From Euryodendron excelsum (taxonomy: Eukaryota > Streptophyta > Magnoliopsida > Ericales > Pentaphylacaceae), in contig CM065384.1 of NCBI GenBank assembly GCA_033060915.1, positions 31,797,001 to 31,861,000 on the forward strand: DNA of 64,000 nucleotides, given 5' to 3'. The translations under genes were made by a program, and so were the position numbers. This document shows positions 1 to 12,500 of this stretch, one piece after another. The notes below the pieces were generated by a model that was not told the origin of the DNA, made no database searches, and worked only from the letters and a program-made list of their open reading frames with translations. Within the stretch, counting starts at the first letter, position 1. Each line of letters starts with the position of its first letter.

Positions 1-979
1 ATGCATACATATTTAAGTCCCAAACCAAGTTCATAAAGCATGTTTTTCCTTGTTTTTTTTTTCTTTTCCGTTTGTCAGTATGCATTTGGTTTTGCTTTAA
101 AAGATTGTATTGCATTTTAAAAAACAGAAAAATAAGAATTGATAGAAAATTTTGTTTGGCAAACTACTTTAAAAATAGTCAATTATAAGAATTAATTTTA
201 AAATATTTCCTGAATTCTTGAAAACTGTTTTCATTCAAAAAATAAAAATAACGTACAAGGTGTTTCCAAACTTTGCATTTTTTTAAAAAAACAAAAACGA
301 AAAACGAAAAACAAAAGAGGAAAATTCTGAGAAGAATGCCAATCTGCGGCAACCAGCAGGCCACGTGTCTGGTTGCAAAGTGCAAAATGCTTATAATCAA
401 AGGGCAGTTTTGCCTAGTTCAGTCAAAAAGCAGTTCATGTCAAGCCACAGATTAGAAAAACTAGTCTTCGTCAGCAGCTGACTTGTCATTTTATATTTTA
501 ATATTATATTCCTTATCTCTCTATTTTTATTTTCTACTATATGCTAGCTACTGCAACCCAGATTGGGCCCCTCACAAGTCACACCCAACTTCTTGGTGTT
601 TGTTAAAACTTAAAAACAAAAAATTAAAATTTATTTTGAGTTTTACTTGGGTCTTTCTTTTCTTTTTGTTTTTTTGTTTTTTGAAAATAGGGAACAACTT
701 GTTTATGAATTATTTCATAAAACTGGACATTTACCAAATTAAATAAGGATTTGGCTTGGAGTTTTTAGCGTTACAGTAAGGCAATTTTCACCAAAAATAA
801 GATGTTGATTTCACTTCTTCATGTTCTGTATATTATATGGATGGGCAGTTCACACACCTGCAAGTGCAAGGTCTGGGAGAGAGCCAGATGTGTATATATA
901 AATACATGAACTAATTTATAAGTTCTCTGCGTAAAAGTAATGCAACCCTAATTTTAAATTGTTGGATGTGTCACATATA

Positions 980-1150
980 TTAGGGAAATATTATTCTTAC
1001 AAAAAAAATTTATACAAAATGATATGGTAGTGACCATTTTATATTTAAAAGTTATCATAGTAGATGTTTATTTTGAAGTGAGAAGCTCTCGTTAAGACAT
1101 ATCACCTTGTATAGAAATTTTGTTTGAATTTTTTATTTGTATAGCATTAC
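980..1150. mobile_element. Short MITE, family A copy 1, flanked by CACATATA
   Basis: The left end reads ggaaatattattcttac and the right end reads gtatagcattac. The reverse complement of the right end aligns with the left, giving terminal inverted repeats of about 25-30 bp. The 8-mer CACATATA lies immediately outside both ends (972-979 and 1151-1158), consistent with an 8-bp target-site duplication. Related copies lie near 20.4, 33.15, 48.4, 49.7-50.3 and 51.85 kb. It is too short to code for anything. The 8-bp duplication suggests a hAT-mobilised MITE, but the superfamily is an inference. Confidence 0.6.
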
Positions 1151-1257
1151 CACATATAATATGACTAAAAACTTATTCTTCTTTTTTTTGTTTTCCTTTT
1201 TGCACTTTCCAATTAACCAATTAGAAGATCCATCTCTTTTGATTTAACTGATGCCAT

Positions 1258-1836
1258 GGATAAAATACACTTTACACCCTTGTATTTTATACTCAATCTT
1301 ACTTTAAAACTTGTATTTTCAATTGTAATAATTAAGTCCTTGTACTTTTAATTTGTTACAATGTCACCATTCCATGAGTTTCTATTTGTGCGATTGACGA
1401 TCAAAAGTTCTGTGCGTCTCACCTAACCTTTTTTTAAAAGCAAAAATGTATTATCACATAAAGTGATGTTATTTTATCCTAATAATTTAGTTTTTAAATT
1501 TTTTTATAGTAATTTCTCACCAACCTCTTCTGAACTTTTGGTAGTCATTCTGTGTATAAAACAGAATTAGGTAGCAAAATACACTCAAATCATCTCAAGT
1601 GAGGAGAGTTGAGGGAGTTTGGATGTCAAAATGAAATAAGAATACATTTTTACCTTGAAAAAAAGGTCACGTGAGACGCACATGACTTTTTGGTCGCCAA
1701 TCACACAAACGAAAACTTATGAAAGAGTGACATTATAACAAATTAGAAATATAAGTATTTAATTATTATATTAAAAGTGCATATCCTAAAGTAAAAATTG
1801 ATATAAAATATAAAAATGTAAAATGTATTTTACTCC
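1258..1836. mobile_element. Foldback (long-TIR, Mutator-like) element, about 580 bp
   Basis: The sequence from 1258 (ggataaaatacactttacac...) to about 1430 reappears as its reverse complement from about 1665 to 1836 (...aaaatgtattttactcc). The match runs through recognisable landmarks such as aatttgttacaatgtcac and tgtgcgtctcac. The arms are about 170 bp each, around a central spacer of about 230 bp. Long arms and a start like GGATAAAATACACTTTAC resemble non-autonomous Mutator-like elements common in plants. No clean 9-bp target duplication is visible, so the exact ends are approximate. There is no coding capacity. Confidence 0.6.
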
Positions 1837-2206
1837 AATATTATCCATTGAACTGGGTGATAACTGGGGGCAGCAAATCCCAAGTAAGTTTGAGCACATA
1901 GTACCGATCATCAATTCATTTATAAACTGTACAATATTTAAACATTGATGTCCCAATATTAATAACTTACAAGCTTAGTATAATGTACAAAGATATACAA
2001 AACAAAGGAAAAAGTTGCCGACAAATTTAAATACAAATTTCAATAAGAAAAGGGCATTATGCTAGGGTACAATGATATGTACATTGTATCCACTTGATGG
2101 TAATTGGTCAAAGGAAAGGGATGTTTTCCTCCAAGAGTTGTTGGACTGCTTTTTCATTTGATTTGTTTATTATTGTCCTATAACGCAAACAAAATTTTGT
2201 TTAAAA

Positions 2207-2211
<5 letters not shown>

Positions 2212-2249
<38 letters not shown>
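2212..2249. repeat. CT dinucleotide microsatellite
   Basis: An essentially pure (CT)n run of about 18 units. It is read as polyR-E in one minus-strand open frame, which is an artefact. It is probably length-polymorphic. Confidence 0.85.
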
Positions 2250-2253
<4 letters not shown>

Positions 2254-5200
2254 TGTGTATGGAATATCATCTTCTCTCTCTAACCTCATTTGTGGAAGAC
2301 GGATGGACATGGACAAGTTCGCACGTGTAATCCCCCAAGTCAAATAGCGTTTATGTTCTTGGATTTGGCCAAGTATCAAGAAAATAACGTCATCACCTAA
2401 GGCCAAGTCACCCTCATCAAAATAATCATAATGTTTATAAAGTCAAAGTGATTCTCCCCCTTCATTGTCCAATCAAAAATTTTCAGTGAAACAAACGGGA
2501 ATCCGAAGAAATTGTTACTCGATAATTTTTCCTAGATCCTTCTTGTAATTTGTATCCCAATAAGACAATTTCCTTTGTCACTATGATAATGCCTCTAATT
2601 TCAGCAAAAGAAAGTGCCCAAGCAAAAGACAGTCAAACATGTATTAAAACCTTTTGTTAAAAAGATATTAAAGATAACATATATATAAACAAAATACTAT
2701 ATAGACTGCATTAAAATATATCTTTAGGATCTCAACTATACATGCTTCAAAGCTCACATATATCTGCAGTACATATGACGAGGCTAGATTACAATAAAAT
2801 AAGACAATTATGGATCCTCCAATGGATGGCTTTGAGGAACGTAACGTTCTATGTCATATATAACAGATTATATTTCATCGGAAGGCTAATTCTTAAAATA
2901 AAATTAATCTCATGGTTAGTATTACTTCTAACTTTTAATGTACAAAGCCTACTTTTATCAGCCCCTATTTTAGAACACTTAGACGTGCCATGTTCTCATT
3001 TTCGATCCTTATGCCCAAAAAATTCGTGTTTCAAATAACAGGTAACATAGATGTAAGCAATCAACACAGACTTGCATAATCTCTCGAGTATATATGAACC
3101 TACAAAATTGAAAACATCTTTGCATTTATGTTTTAGTACATACATCATGTATGTGATGATTTAATGGAGACCCATATTCAATAGGTGTTAAATTCAAATT
3201 TTATAGTAAAGGACTGCTCAAAGATTTCAAATTAATCAGTTTATCAAAGGTTGTAACCTTGGTCACTGGTCAGCAAATGCTTCAACGCCACCCCACCCGT
3301 GCATTTGCACAATAAGTTAAACGTTGTGACCTATACGTGCACCCTATATATATACATCTATATATATAGATGTTAAAAATCTATAAAGACTTTAGGACCT
3401 CGAATTTTCCATGACATAACCACAGTCACAGAAAGCGTGGTCCATATCACATTCCCCTCACGAGGGGAAAATTCATCCAGCATCTGTTGAACTTTGTGCG
3501 TTTGTGTCTTGAGAGAGAGAGAGAGAGAGGTTCTTGGATTTTTTAAGAGAGGGAGAGAGGTTCTTGAATTATTTATTTATTTTTGTGCAATTGTTGGGAG
3601 AAACTCGAGGAGGATCTAGCTGTTGGATTGCTTAAAAGCCAATGTGCTCTAGCTTTTGGTTGTACTACTAGAGGTTAGATCATTGGTTTCAATAATTCAA
3701 TCCTTTTGGTAAGTTGACCATGTGATTAGATTATTATAAGGGTTAAAAAAACATCACTTCATCTAATATTAATCACCCAAACGAAACTAATGCACATGAT
3801 TAAAAAGTTCTTAGAAGTGTCAAAGACAAGTATATGTGAACAAAACTCCATTTTCTTAAAAGCCTTATTAAGATTCAACTAGCAAATGAGTTGATATAGG
3901 GCTGAGAAAATGTCAACCTAAACATAATATATTAGAATGCTTCGGCCTTGAGTACTAGGTGCCTAGGTATCAGGGCCGGCAGATAAGTCTAGCAAAAACT
4001 AGTAGAAACAATCGGCATAAAAAAAACGCAGCGAAAATGAGCCCATGAGCCAGCCAAGCCCCAAACACGGCGGAATGATAAGAAACTCAAGAACCATTCG
4101 TTTAAAGCCATTAGAAACTTAGCATTTTCTATTGAGCGGACATGAACTCAAGAGGACATGATGAATTCGAAGTGGCCTTTTTAGGCTTCCCAGCTTAAAA
4201 GCACAGGTTCTTGATGATTAAGACTCCACCTACAATTGCAAAAAGGAAAGAAAAGGAGAAACAAAGATCCATCTAGACAAGGTGCTAGTGATATTAATTT
4301 CAGGTTTTGGGTCGCATTTCATTTGGCAGTTCTGTAAATGTGTGTGTATATATATATATATATAAATATGCAATCTTGGATAATAGGTATATTGAGTGGT
4401 TGTGAAGAAAAGACTTGAAACCTTTAATGGTCAATATTAAATACCAATTGCGTATCATCAAGTAGAAATACATGACCATCCCACATCGCCTTTGCTGGTG
4501 AAAGGGGGCATTTGACCAGCAAATGCTTCCGTTTTTCTCATTGTTGCCGACTTACTTTCTAGAAGGGGAATGGTTTTTCAAAATAAGACTAAGACCATGA
4601 ATGATGAATCCATGGTGTGAATGAGCTCGCATGACATTTACAAAACGACTAGAAAGGGATTGCTTTCCAAAACTAGACCAAGACCTTAGGTTATAATGGC
4701 ATAGGTAACTTAAAAACAAAATATTTTCCATATAGAAGAATTCTGTGGTGAGCCTCCGGCTAAAAGGGACAGACACTATTAAGTCCACGTCGGCAACGAC
4801 ATGCATTCAAACATATTCTATTTTTTTAAAAAAAAAAATCGGATATACTTTGGACATACATAAAGAACCTTACAAGATTAAAGAAAATAACTTAAGATGT
4901 AATTGTAATAATATGAATTTATACCTAATTTATTCTTTATCTTTGAATAAAATATCTCTACATATAAATATATTACATGTAGACCATATATTTTTGTTGT
5001 GTCTACTATGTTATGTCCTGCATCTTTTGAAGATTGTTGTATCATTGTATTCGTGTCTTGTCGTGTAGTGTCCTTATTTGTCCTTCTTAGGCTTCTACCT
5101 GTGCCCACAAAATGTGATCTCATGTGTCAAGATTATTTGCTTCAAAATACAGGTCTTTTTCATATCTAATCATAGCTTTAAGAAAAATTGCAATGTTCTG

Positions 5201-6134
5201 TTCTAGTTACCCAATTTCCTTACCTTAATCGAAGAGTAGGTGACATTACACTAGACAATCTTAAACCTAATACAAGACTTGCCTTGTTAGCTTGAGCACG
5301 CGTAGACTTAGGTTGCCTTAAATCAAGATTGGTCCAACACTAAAAAGACTTTGTGTCAAATAAATCAAGCTTAATCCATTGAACAACCACCCCAACAACA
5401 ACAAAAAATCAAGCTTTGCCTCAAGCTTGAGCTCGTCCGATCATTGTTCTACTTCATATATCAATCGTGATTCGAGACAGACCTAAGAAAAAAGAAATAG
5501 AAAATAAGCTCCGACCCTAATGGAAATTCTACAAGAGCGCACGGACAGTGTAAGAAACATGAACACTTCTACGAAGGAATCATATCCGTGTTGGACAAGA
5601 CACTGGTTAGACTATAATGTGGGCGTCCAAATATTAAGGCAACTACGATAGTCTAAATTCTGCAGATAAGTTGCATGAAGTTTGGACTGAGTTTGCATAA
5701 AGAAGCTGAGTTTAGATCGTGTACAGAGTTTTATATATATATATATATATATACGTATATATAACTTCCTTAGTAGAGGCCCACCATCTAGAGATTTTGG
5801 TATAGGATTTGCAAGAACTTGTTTGGTGTTTGCCATTGGTCTATGTTCAACTTGTGATTAATGCTAATAAAAAATGCATTAGAGTTGGAAGGATGTTGCA
5901 AGACTCTGCAGCATAACCATTCTTACACGGCAAAGGAAAAATAACAAATTTCAGATTGCCGGATATGTATAGAGATAGAAAGCGAAAGCCGGCAGTTTGA
6001 AAAACAATATTGGAAGCAAAATGAAGCTAGAGCAATTTGTCAAAGATTCAACAGAGAAGAAAGATTGAGCTGGGAGAGACACATACAAGAAAAATTAAAT
6101 AATTCCAATGGTTAAAATCCTATAATCTGTGAGA

Positions 6135-8720
6135 CTAGAATTTCATGTTCAGAACCTTAGACAATGGCTGATATGTTTTGGGAGCCTGGCCATAATTAAA
6201 ACTACTGATTTCTCTGGGTGATGATTCCTCCTGATATTTAAAACTACTGCTTTCTCTGGGAGATGGTTCCTCCCGGAGGGAGGCGATGGCGGTCTTTCTC
6301 TTTTCCCTTTGCTCTCGGCGCTTCCTTATCTGATCCTCCAGTGCTTCTTTAGCCTTCTCGGCTACCTCAGCTCTGGTCGTAGCCTGCTCTGCTCTAGTCC
6401 TGAATTCCCTGATTTTCGTGGTTGCAATTTCCAACTCTTTCTTCAAATTTTCCAACTCGTACGTGTTTTTAGGCACCGGCTCTGGGACCTGATCTGCCTT
6501 CTCGGCCTTCTCAATCAAAGCCTCATACTCCTCCTTTGAGATCATGATACAGGCATTAGATTCAGCAATTTGTGCTTCTTCTTTTAACTTTCGATACCCT
6601 TTCTTGGCCTCTTCTGCTTCTAATGCTAGCTGCTGAACTGCAATATACAGTGCTGACTTCTCACTCTTGGCTCTTGCTTCAGCTGCCTCTGCTGCTGCCA
6701 TTCTCGACCTCCCTTTATGAAGCTCGGATTTCAGCATTGCTATCTCAACCTGTGCTTCTGTCTCTCTTTCTCTAATCTCCTCCAACTCAAATTTCGCCTT
6801 CTCTAGCTCACCTTTCAGTCTCTCAGCATTGGAATTCAGGTGGGGCAATTCTTCCTTTGCATTTTCAACTTCTAGTTTGAACTGATTCAGTTCCATTTCC
6901 AACAATTCAATGTAGCCCAACTGATTCGTGTTCTTTCTTTCTTGAAGTTCTAAATCTGATTTTAGCTGGTTTAATTCACTATTGGCATCAGAAGCAGCTT
7001 TCTCGGATGAGCTGTGTAGTTCATTTGCCTGCTGAAGTTCCAACTGTAGTGAGTCAATAGTTATGGAGTTGGCCATAAGCTGATTCTCCAAATCCTTCAT
7101 AGCTTCCAATTCTTTTCTCGTATATTCTACCTGTTCCTTGGCTTCAAGTGCTCTTTTCGTTGCTAACTCTATGGCGGCCTCTTTTTCTGATAGAATGGCA
7201 GACTTCTCTTTCTCTGCTTCAATAGCAGCCAGCCTCAGATGGAGAATAGCTTCATTCAACTCTGAAACGTGCCTTAGAAGCTCTTCGGTCTTTTCCTTTT
7301 CCATTTGCAATTCAGTTTCCATCAGCTCTGCCTGTTTCAAGGCCTCGAGCTTTGCATCTCTGACAGCAGCGAGTTCTGTTTCCATGCTGAGTAGCTCTGC
7401 TTGTGTAGCCTTCAGCTCACTTATGACAAGAGGAAGCTGCTCCCGGATCTTAACAGTTTTAGACTGATGATTAGCCATCTCTTTCACCTTGGATTCAAGT
7501 CCTTCAATCCGCATTTTGCCTTCTCTACAATTATTGATATATGCACTCTTTTCAAATTCAGAATCCTTCAGCAGGGAGCTTAGTTCATCAACTATTTTCT
7601 GATAGTGGTCTAGTTTAAGAAGGGCTTGCTTGTAGGCAGAGTCCTTTGCTTCCAATTGAACCTTGTGGTTGGCCAAGTGCTTTAGCAAGTCTTCAACCTC
7701 TTTCACTTTCTCCAACTCCTATTGGCAAAGGCAATAACACGTACATTAGCCACGAAATGTGCACTAATTGGACATAATCACAGGACTAACTTCAGATGCG
7801 CGAAAGCAAAGCATGATTAAATGTTGAATCGATTTCAGCTACCGGTTGAATTGATTTTAAAACTAATATCGTTGAGCAAACTAAGAAACATCTCAACCAA
7901 TGTGTAACACCTATCAGTACATCATTTTGCACCCTATCTATCATCTAATTATCCATGTTACTGGGGAAAAAGATTTGTTCCCGTGAATTAAAACCTTTAC
8001 CAACTATATTTCATTGTATTTCCAGTGAGACTAAAATTTGATTCTAGAGAAGGATCCGAATTTGGACCGAAAACATAAGTTTGTAACCTTTAGTTGCCAA
8101 ACAAATAAACCATATTCATAACTCCAATATGAAAATAATGGGAAAACATATGTATTGATATTAGCTGGATCTACCAAGGTATGAGTTTGACACAGTTATA
8201 TTTTGCATCTAATATTTCAGATTAAGAGCTAAGTGATCAGAAGCATTAATCATTCCAAGACTCCAGATTTAATTTGATTAGTCACATTGTAACTTCCAAA
8301 TCCTGCGCATTTTCAGCTTACATCCCTGCTGGTAGACTGGTTTTTCCTCTGCTCGCTTTTCTCTCCAAATAGAGACAATGAAGCTTGGACTGATTCAATC
8401 GGTTTTGTATCAATCTCCCCCATCATTCCTTCTCAAAAGATATCCAAAATATAGCCTAATCTGCAAGGCATGAATTTCATACTTATTAGATTTGAAGAAA
8501 AAAAACAGATTTTTTTATTTAAAAAAAAAAAAGACTCTACAAAAGAAAATAGCACATGAAAAACTAAAACATTCTCAATTGTCTTGTGAACAATAAAACA
8601 ATAGGTTGAAATTACTGGCACTTCAATCTTATAAAGAACTTCGCAGTTCTTAATTTTGGAACAGCCTCTGTCCAAGTTGGATGTAGATGGTTGTCTACTG
8701 AAACCCAAAATCTTCATCAT
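6135..8720 (-). CDS. Long coiled-coil protein, WEB/PMI2 (DUF827-like) family; 5' end uncertain
   Basis: The last exon is clear. On the minus strand a splice acceptor (ccaatAG at 7720-7719) is followed by 527 uninterrupted codons from 7718 (GAG TTG GAG AAA) to the stop at 6137-6135. The protein is almost entirely heptad-type coiled coil, rich in E, K, L and A. Recognisable blocks include QLEAKDSAYKQALLKL, ELKATQAELLSMETEL and AAEAAEARAKSEKSALY. Near the C-terminus are an ISKEEYEALI block and a basic, Ser-rich tail ending NMKF. This matches plant WEB/PMI2-type proteins, which act in blue-light chloroplast photorelocation and actin organisation; the exact subfamily is not assigned. The exon opens without a Met. 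A possible first coding exon is 8720-8616 (Met-Met-Lys-Ile start, 35 codons, donor CCA|GTAAT, phase 0, compatible with the acceptor), giving about 562 residues, but this is weak. A non-coding 5' exon could end at the CAG|GTACC donor near 9152. If neither holds, the locus is a 5'-truncated copy. Confidence 0.65.
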
Positions 8721-9550
8721 CAATAAGAGCCGGTTGCATTCAAATGTTCTTTGCACAACTCGATTACCTCAGACGAAAGAAACTCTTAACATGACCTAAA
8801 CTATTGCCTTAAGAAGATTTTAAGGTAACTTGAGATGACACCCTGAGGTTCCATCAATGCTTTTCAGCAAAACATTCAAAAACTTCCTGTTTGAATGAGT
8901 GGAAAAATAAGGGGGGAAAGTGAGAGAAGAGTATTAAAAAGTTTGAATCTAACCTCGATTCTTGTTTGATCAAAAGCCAATATAAAAGAACTCAACAAAA
9001 CAAAGGTATTAACAGATGATGTAGTTTTCTTTTCTCACATTTTCTCAGTAACTTAAGGAACATGTACACATTTTCTAAGTAATCTAATAAACACCCATTA
9101 AGGATTGACTGTAGATATAGATATAGATATAGATATATATAGAGAGAGAGGTACCTGAAATAAGTGGGGACCTATCTTTCGCAGAAAACCGATACAAGAA
9201 GCCGAGAAAATATGGTGTGGGAATTAAGAGGCATAGTGAATTATTTATTGGTTTTATCGTTCGGAGGTACCAAGGCAGTGCATTTTTTGTAGGCAACATA
9301 GGACCTGCTCACAACCTTGAAGTGATCGATCTCACAATCCCTCATTCTCCAGTGCTTGTTGCTCTTTTGTCTCATACTTCTCTTTCATTGAAATCACTGT
9401 TTGACCACTGTTTTTTGTTTTGTTTCTGCCTTGGTGTTTTCGCGCGTTTTCTTTCGGGTTTGCTACTGGGCCAGAAGCTACGCCCAATCGAGAGTGGGTT
9501 TGGCCCAATGTAGAGGCGTAAACATAAGGTGAGAAACCAGCCTCATAGTC
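8721..9550 (-). promoter_or_regulatory. Likely 5' leader and promoter side of the coiled-coil gene
   Basis: Reading the minus strand, a GC-richer block of about 9540-9153 ends in ACTTATTTCAG followed by GTACCTCTCTC, a good donor site. A polypyrimidine tract and AG (tttctttcgtctgag) lie near 8780-8765. This would fit an untranslated first exon and first intron. It is an inference from splice-like motifs only. A TA/GA repeat (about 9113-9150) lies just inside the proposed intron. Confidence 0.25.
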
Positions 9551-12500
9551 CGTTTGGTCTGCCCATTATTTATAGGGTTTGAAATTGTTCTTTAAACCCA
9601 ATTAGTTAATGGACATGCTTGACAATTGTGTTTGAAATCCGACTCCGCCCAGCCCATGTATAAAATAATATTTTTTTATTTTATTATATTTATGTATTTA
9701 AATTTTATATTATTTAACTTTATTTTTAAAAAAAAATATTTTTAAGTTAAATGAACAGATTTAATAATCATAATTTTATTTTTAATAAGATTAAAATTTT
9801 GTTTTAGGCCCAATAAAAAAAAATTTTAACGTGGCCCTATCAAGCCCGGGCTCAGCTCGTTCAATATTCACCAATGGCAAACAATGTGGAAGAGTTATCA
9901 CCAAATATTGTTTGTCTGCAGGGTTATAAATTTATAATAATCCATACAAGAGGTCGAGTAAAGACTAATTATAGTGTTTAAAGGGCTATGGAAAAATAAT
10001 GAAATTTAAGTCCGTAAGCTTCATCCTTACGACAATCAGTGGTCGTTTGGCTGGTTTAGCGGAATGCGAATAGAGCAGCTCTTTGATTAGCAGCGAAGTC
10101 TAAGTCAGAGGGTTCAGTACTGTGTTCCCCTCTGTTTTCCCTCCCCTCTAATCTGCAGAGGATAGTGGAGGAGGATAGGAAGTAGTTTGTTTGGCCTTCT
10201 TTTGCTTCTTTGTTGTTTTCTGGTTGTACAGCCACTTCCAAAAAACAAAAACTTCATCCTTTCAACAATCAATTCGAACTTGAGATGTTTCTTGTTGTCT
10301 CAATCCTAATTTTAAAGCTAAGTACCCATCTCGGCTTTCCTTTCACTGTTAGACACGTTTGCAGATTATATACAGTTCCATATTCCATTTTATTTCAGCT
10401 TTGTTAATTATTTTAACGAAATATCATGATAGAAATGATCATTTCATACTTGTGTAATTTTATGTTGGCAACTAAATGAGAGAATTTCCATTTAAATGCG
10501 TTGCACTCTCACTCCAACTTATGTATATATATATATATATATATAAATTTATATATGCATAATACTAGAGCTAACTATTTTTTTTATCGAATTTTTAACA
10601 CGGATATAAGTGAATCCCATATATATTAAAAATTTGTGTCAAAATCTGAAATGAAAATTCGGTCAAAAAAAAAAGTTGGCTGTAGCATTATATGTACATA
10701 AATTTGAAAAAAGAAAATAAAATTCAGAGATTTGGGAAGGACTCTGGGCTATTGAGTTGATGTTCTTTCTATGAAGTTGTTTTTGAGTTCATAAATAAAG
10801 CAAAGCTAAATCAAAAAGTGAGAACTGCTACAAATATCCCACATGATTGTCCCTTTAGAATGAAGACAGGGAAAACAATCCGCATGATTGCCCACTTGGA
10901 AATGAAGGCAGCCCACATAATTACCTAATTAGAACAAAACACAACAATTTCATTATTAGATTTCAGCCGAAAATTAATTAATTTATTCATTTCCATCCAT
11001 GATGATGTGAGATGAAATGGTTTTTCTCCCACTGGTATTTAGAAATAACTTTCCCTAGCCCACCCAACCTTATCTTACCAAACAGGCCCTTATGTTTTGT
11101 TGTGTTGTCTATGTTGAGCTGTCTTTATCTCTTTAATCTTATAAATTAATCTCTTATAATAATTATGCATGTTAAGCTGTCTCTGTCATGTTTAATCTTA
11201 CAAATAAAGCAAACCCATCTCTTATTTTGATTGTGCTTAAAGCTTTGAATAAACTTTTTTGATAAATTAACTTCAAGAGCTTGCTAGCGGGTACCTCATC
11301 ATTTATGCTAGTGCAATATTACAAGCCAAGGAAATAGGTCCAGATAGACATTACATCAATTAGTGGGTTGTGTAGATAAGTTATTTTAACTAACTCTTGA
11401 ATTTAAGGTGATTAGTATAAATATTCTATTTTTTTAGTGTGATTTTATTAGTTGGTGATATCATCATTATACAAAATATTTTCTCCCTTTTGTGCTTGCC
11501 AATAAATCCATGAAGGCTGGTATTTTTTTTTCCAATTTAAATTGTTTAACAATAAATGGTCATAGTATTATAAGTTGATAATAAATTAGCAATTTAATTT
11601 GCATCCAATGCAGGTTAAGAATATTGGTTGCTTTATCAATCTCAAAGTTGGGTACTCAAGCCTTTTTTTGAAATTGGAAAAAAAAAATGCTTCGGTAAAG
11701 TTTTAAAAGTATAGTATAAAGTGACAAAATTAATATTGTTTCAAGCAAGGATGGATGTAATAAAGGCTCAGTGCAAGCAGTTGCCTCCATTGACTTAACA
11801 ACTTTTACTTTTTTTTAAAAAAAAATTATGTATATTTATTTGATTCCAAGATGTAAATATATATTTTACTCCCACTAAATTTATTAAACCTACATTTGCT
11901 CCTCTCTAAATTAACTAACATCTACATTTGCCACAACTAAATATCACTACACTTGTAGCACAAAATATATTTATCCTTTATTTTTCATTAATTGGTTAAA
12001 TAAATAACACAATCTCAATTTCTAACCCTCTATTCAAATATTAAGTTAAAATGTTCTTACTCATTTAATATTTCATTTATTAACTATTATGTACCACTCT
12101 TTTAAAAGTTAACAAAAAAAGACCTAAATCTCAAAACCTTTTGTGTACACGTTTTTAATTGTATTCATAGATTCTTGATTACCCAAATCTCAAAATCTCT
12201 TCACGAAATTTTAAAATCTAACCAGCCAAATTTGAATTAAGGTTTTCATAGTTGTATAATTTTTTGTATACAACTTTTGTACAGAGGTAATGTTCCTTTT
12301 TCGGCGTCTTTAATATAATTATCTCTTTATTTTTCAAAGTAAAAATATTGTTAATTAAAAAATAATTTCGAATACGTGTGATTCAATGTAAATTTCGCCC
12401 CCGCTAAACAAAAATCCTAAATCCACCTTTGGTTTCAAGTTTTTTTTTGACACATCTCTCATAATGTTTGGATCCTGGATGTGCCTAGGGAAAAAAAAAA

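Larger units (their letters stand above)
1..5850. other. Gene-poor intergenic DNA at the left edge
   Basis: No exon-like open frame with recognisable protein similarity is visible on either strand here. The stretch is AT-rich. It holds a MITE (about 980-1150), a long-TIR foldback element (about 1258-1836), a CT dinucleotide run (about 2212-2249), a short GA run near 3511-3529 and several TA runs. Near 4555-4700 a roughly 90-bp segment is loosely repeated in tandem (the motif around ctagaa...caaaa...agaccaagacc occurs twice). Open frames of 60-110 codons in this stretch have low-complexity or random composition, and I treat them as chance. Confidence 0.7.

Noticed and set aside
3480..3700. GA-rich stretch resembling a plant 5' leader or microRNA precursor
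   Set aside because: No following open frame, no convincing long stem, and no known microRNA sequence seen.
6309..7583. Plus-strand open frames within the coiled-coil exon
   Set aside because: Antisense shadows of a Glu/Lys/Leu-rich coding region.
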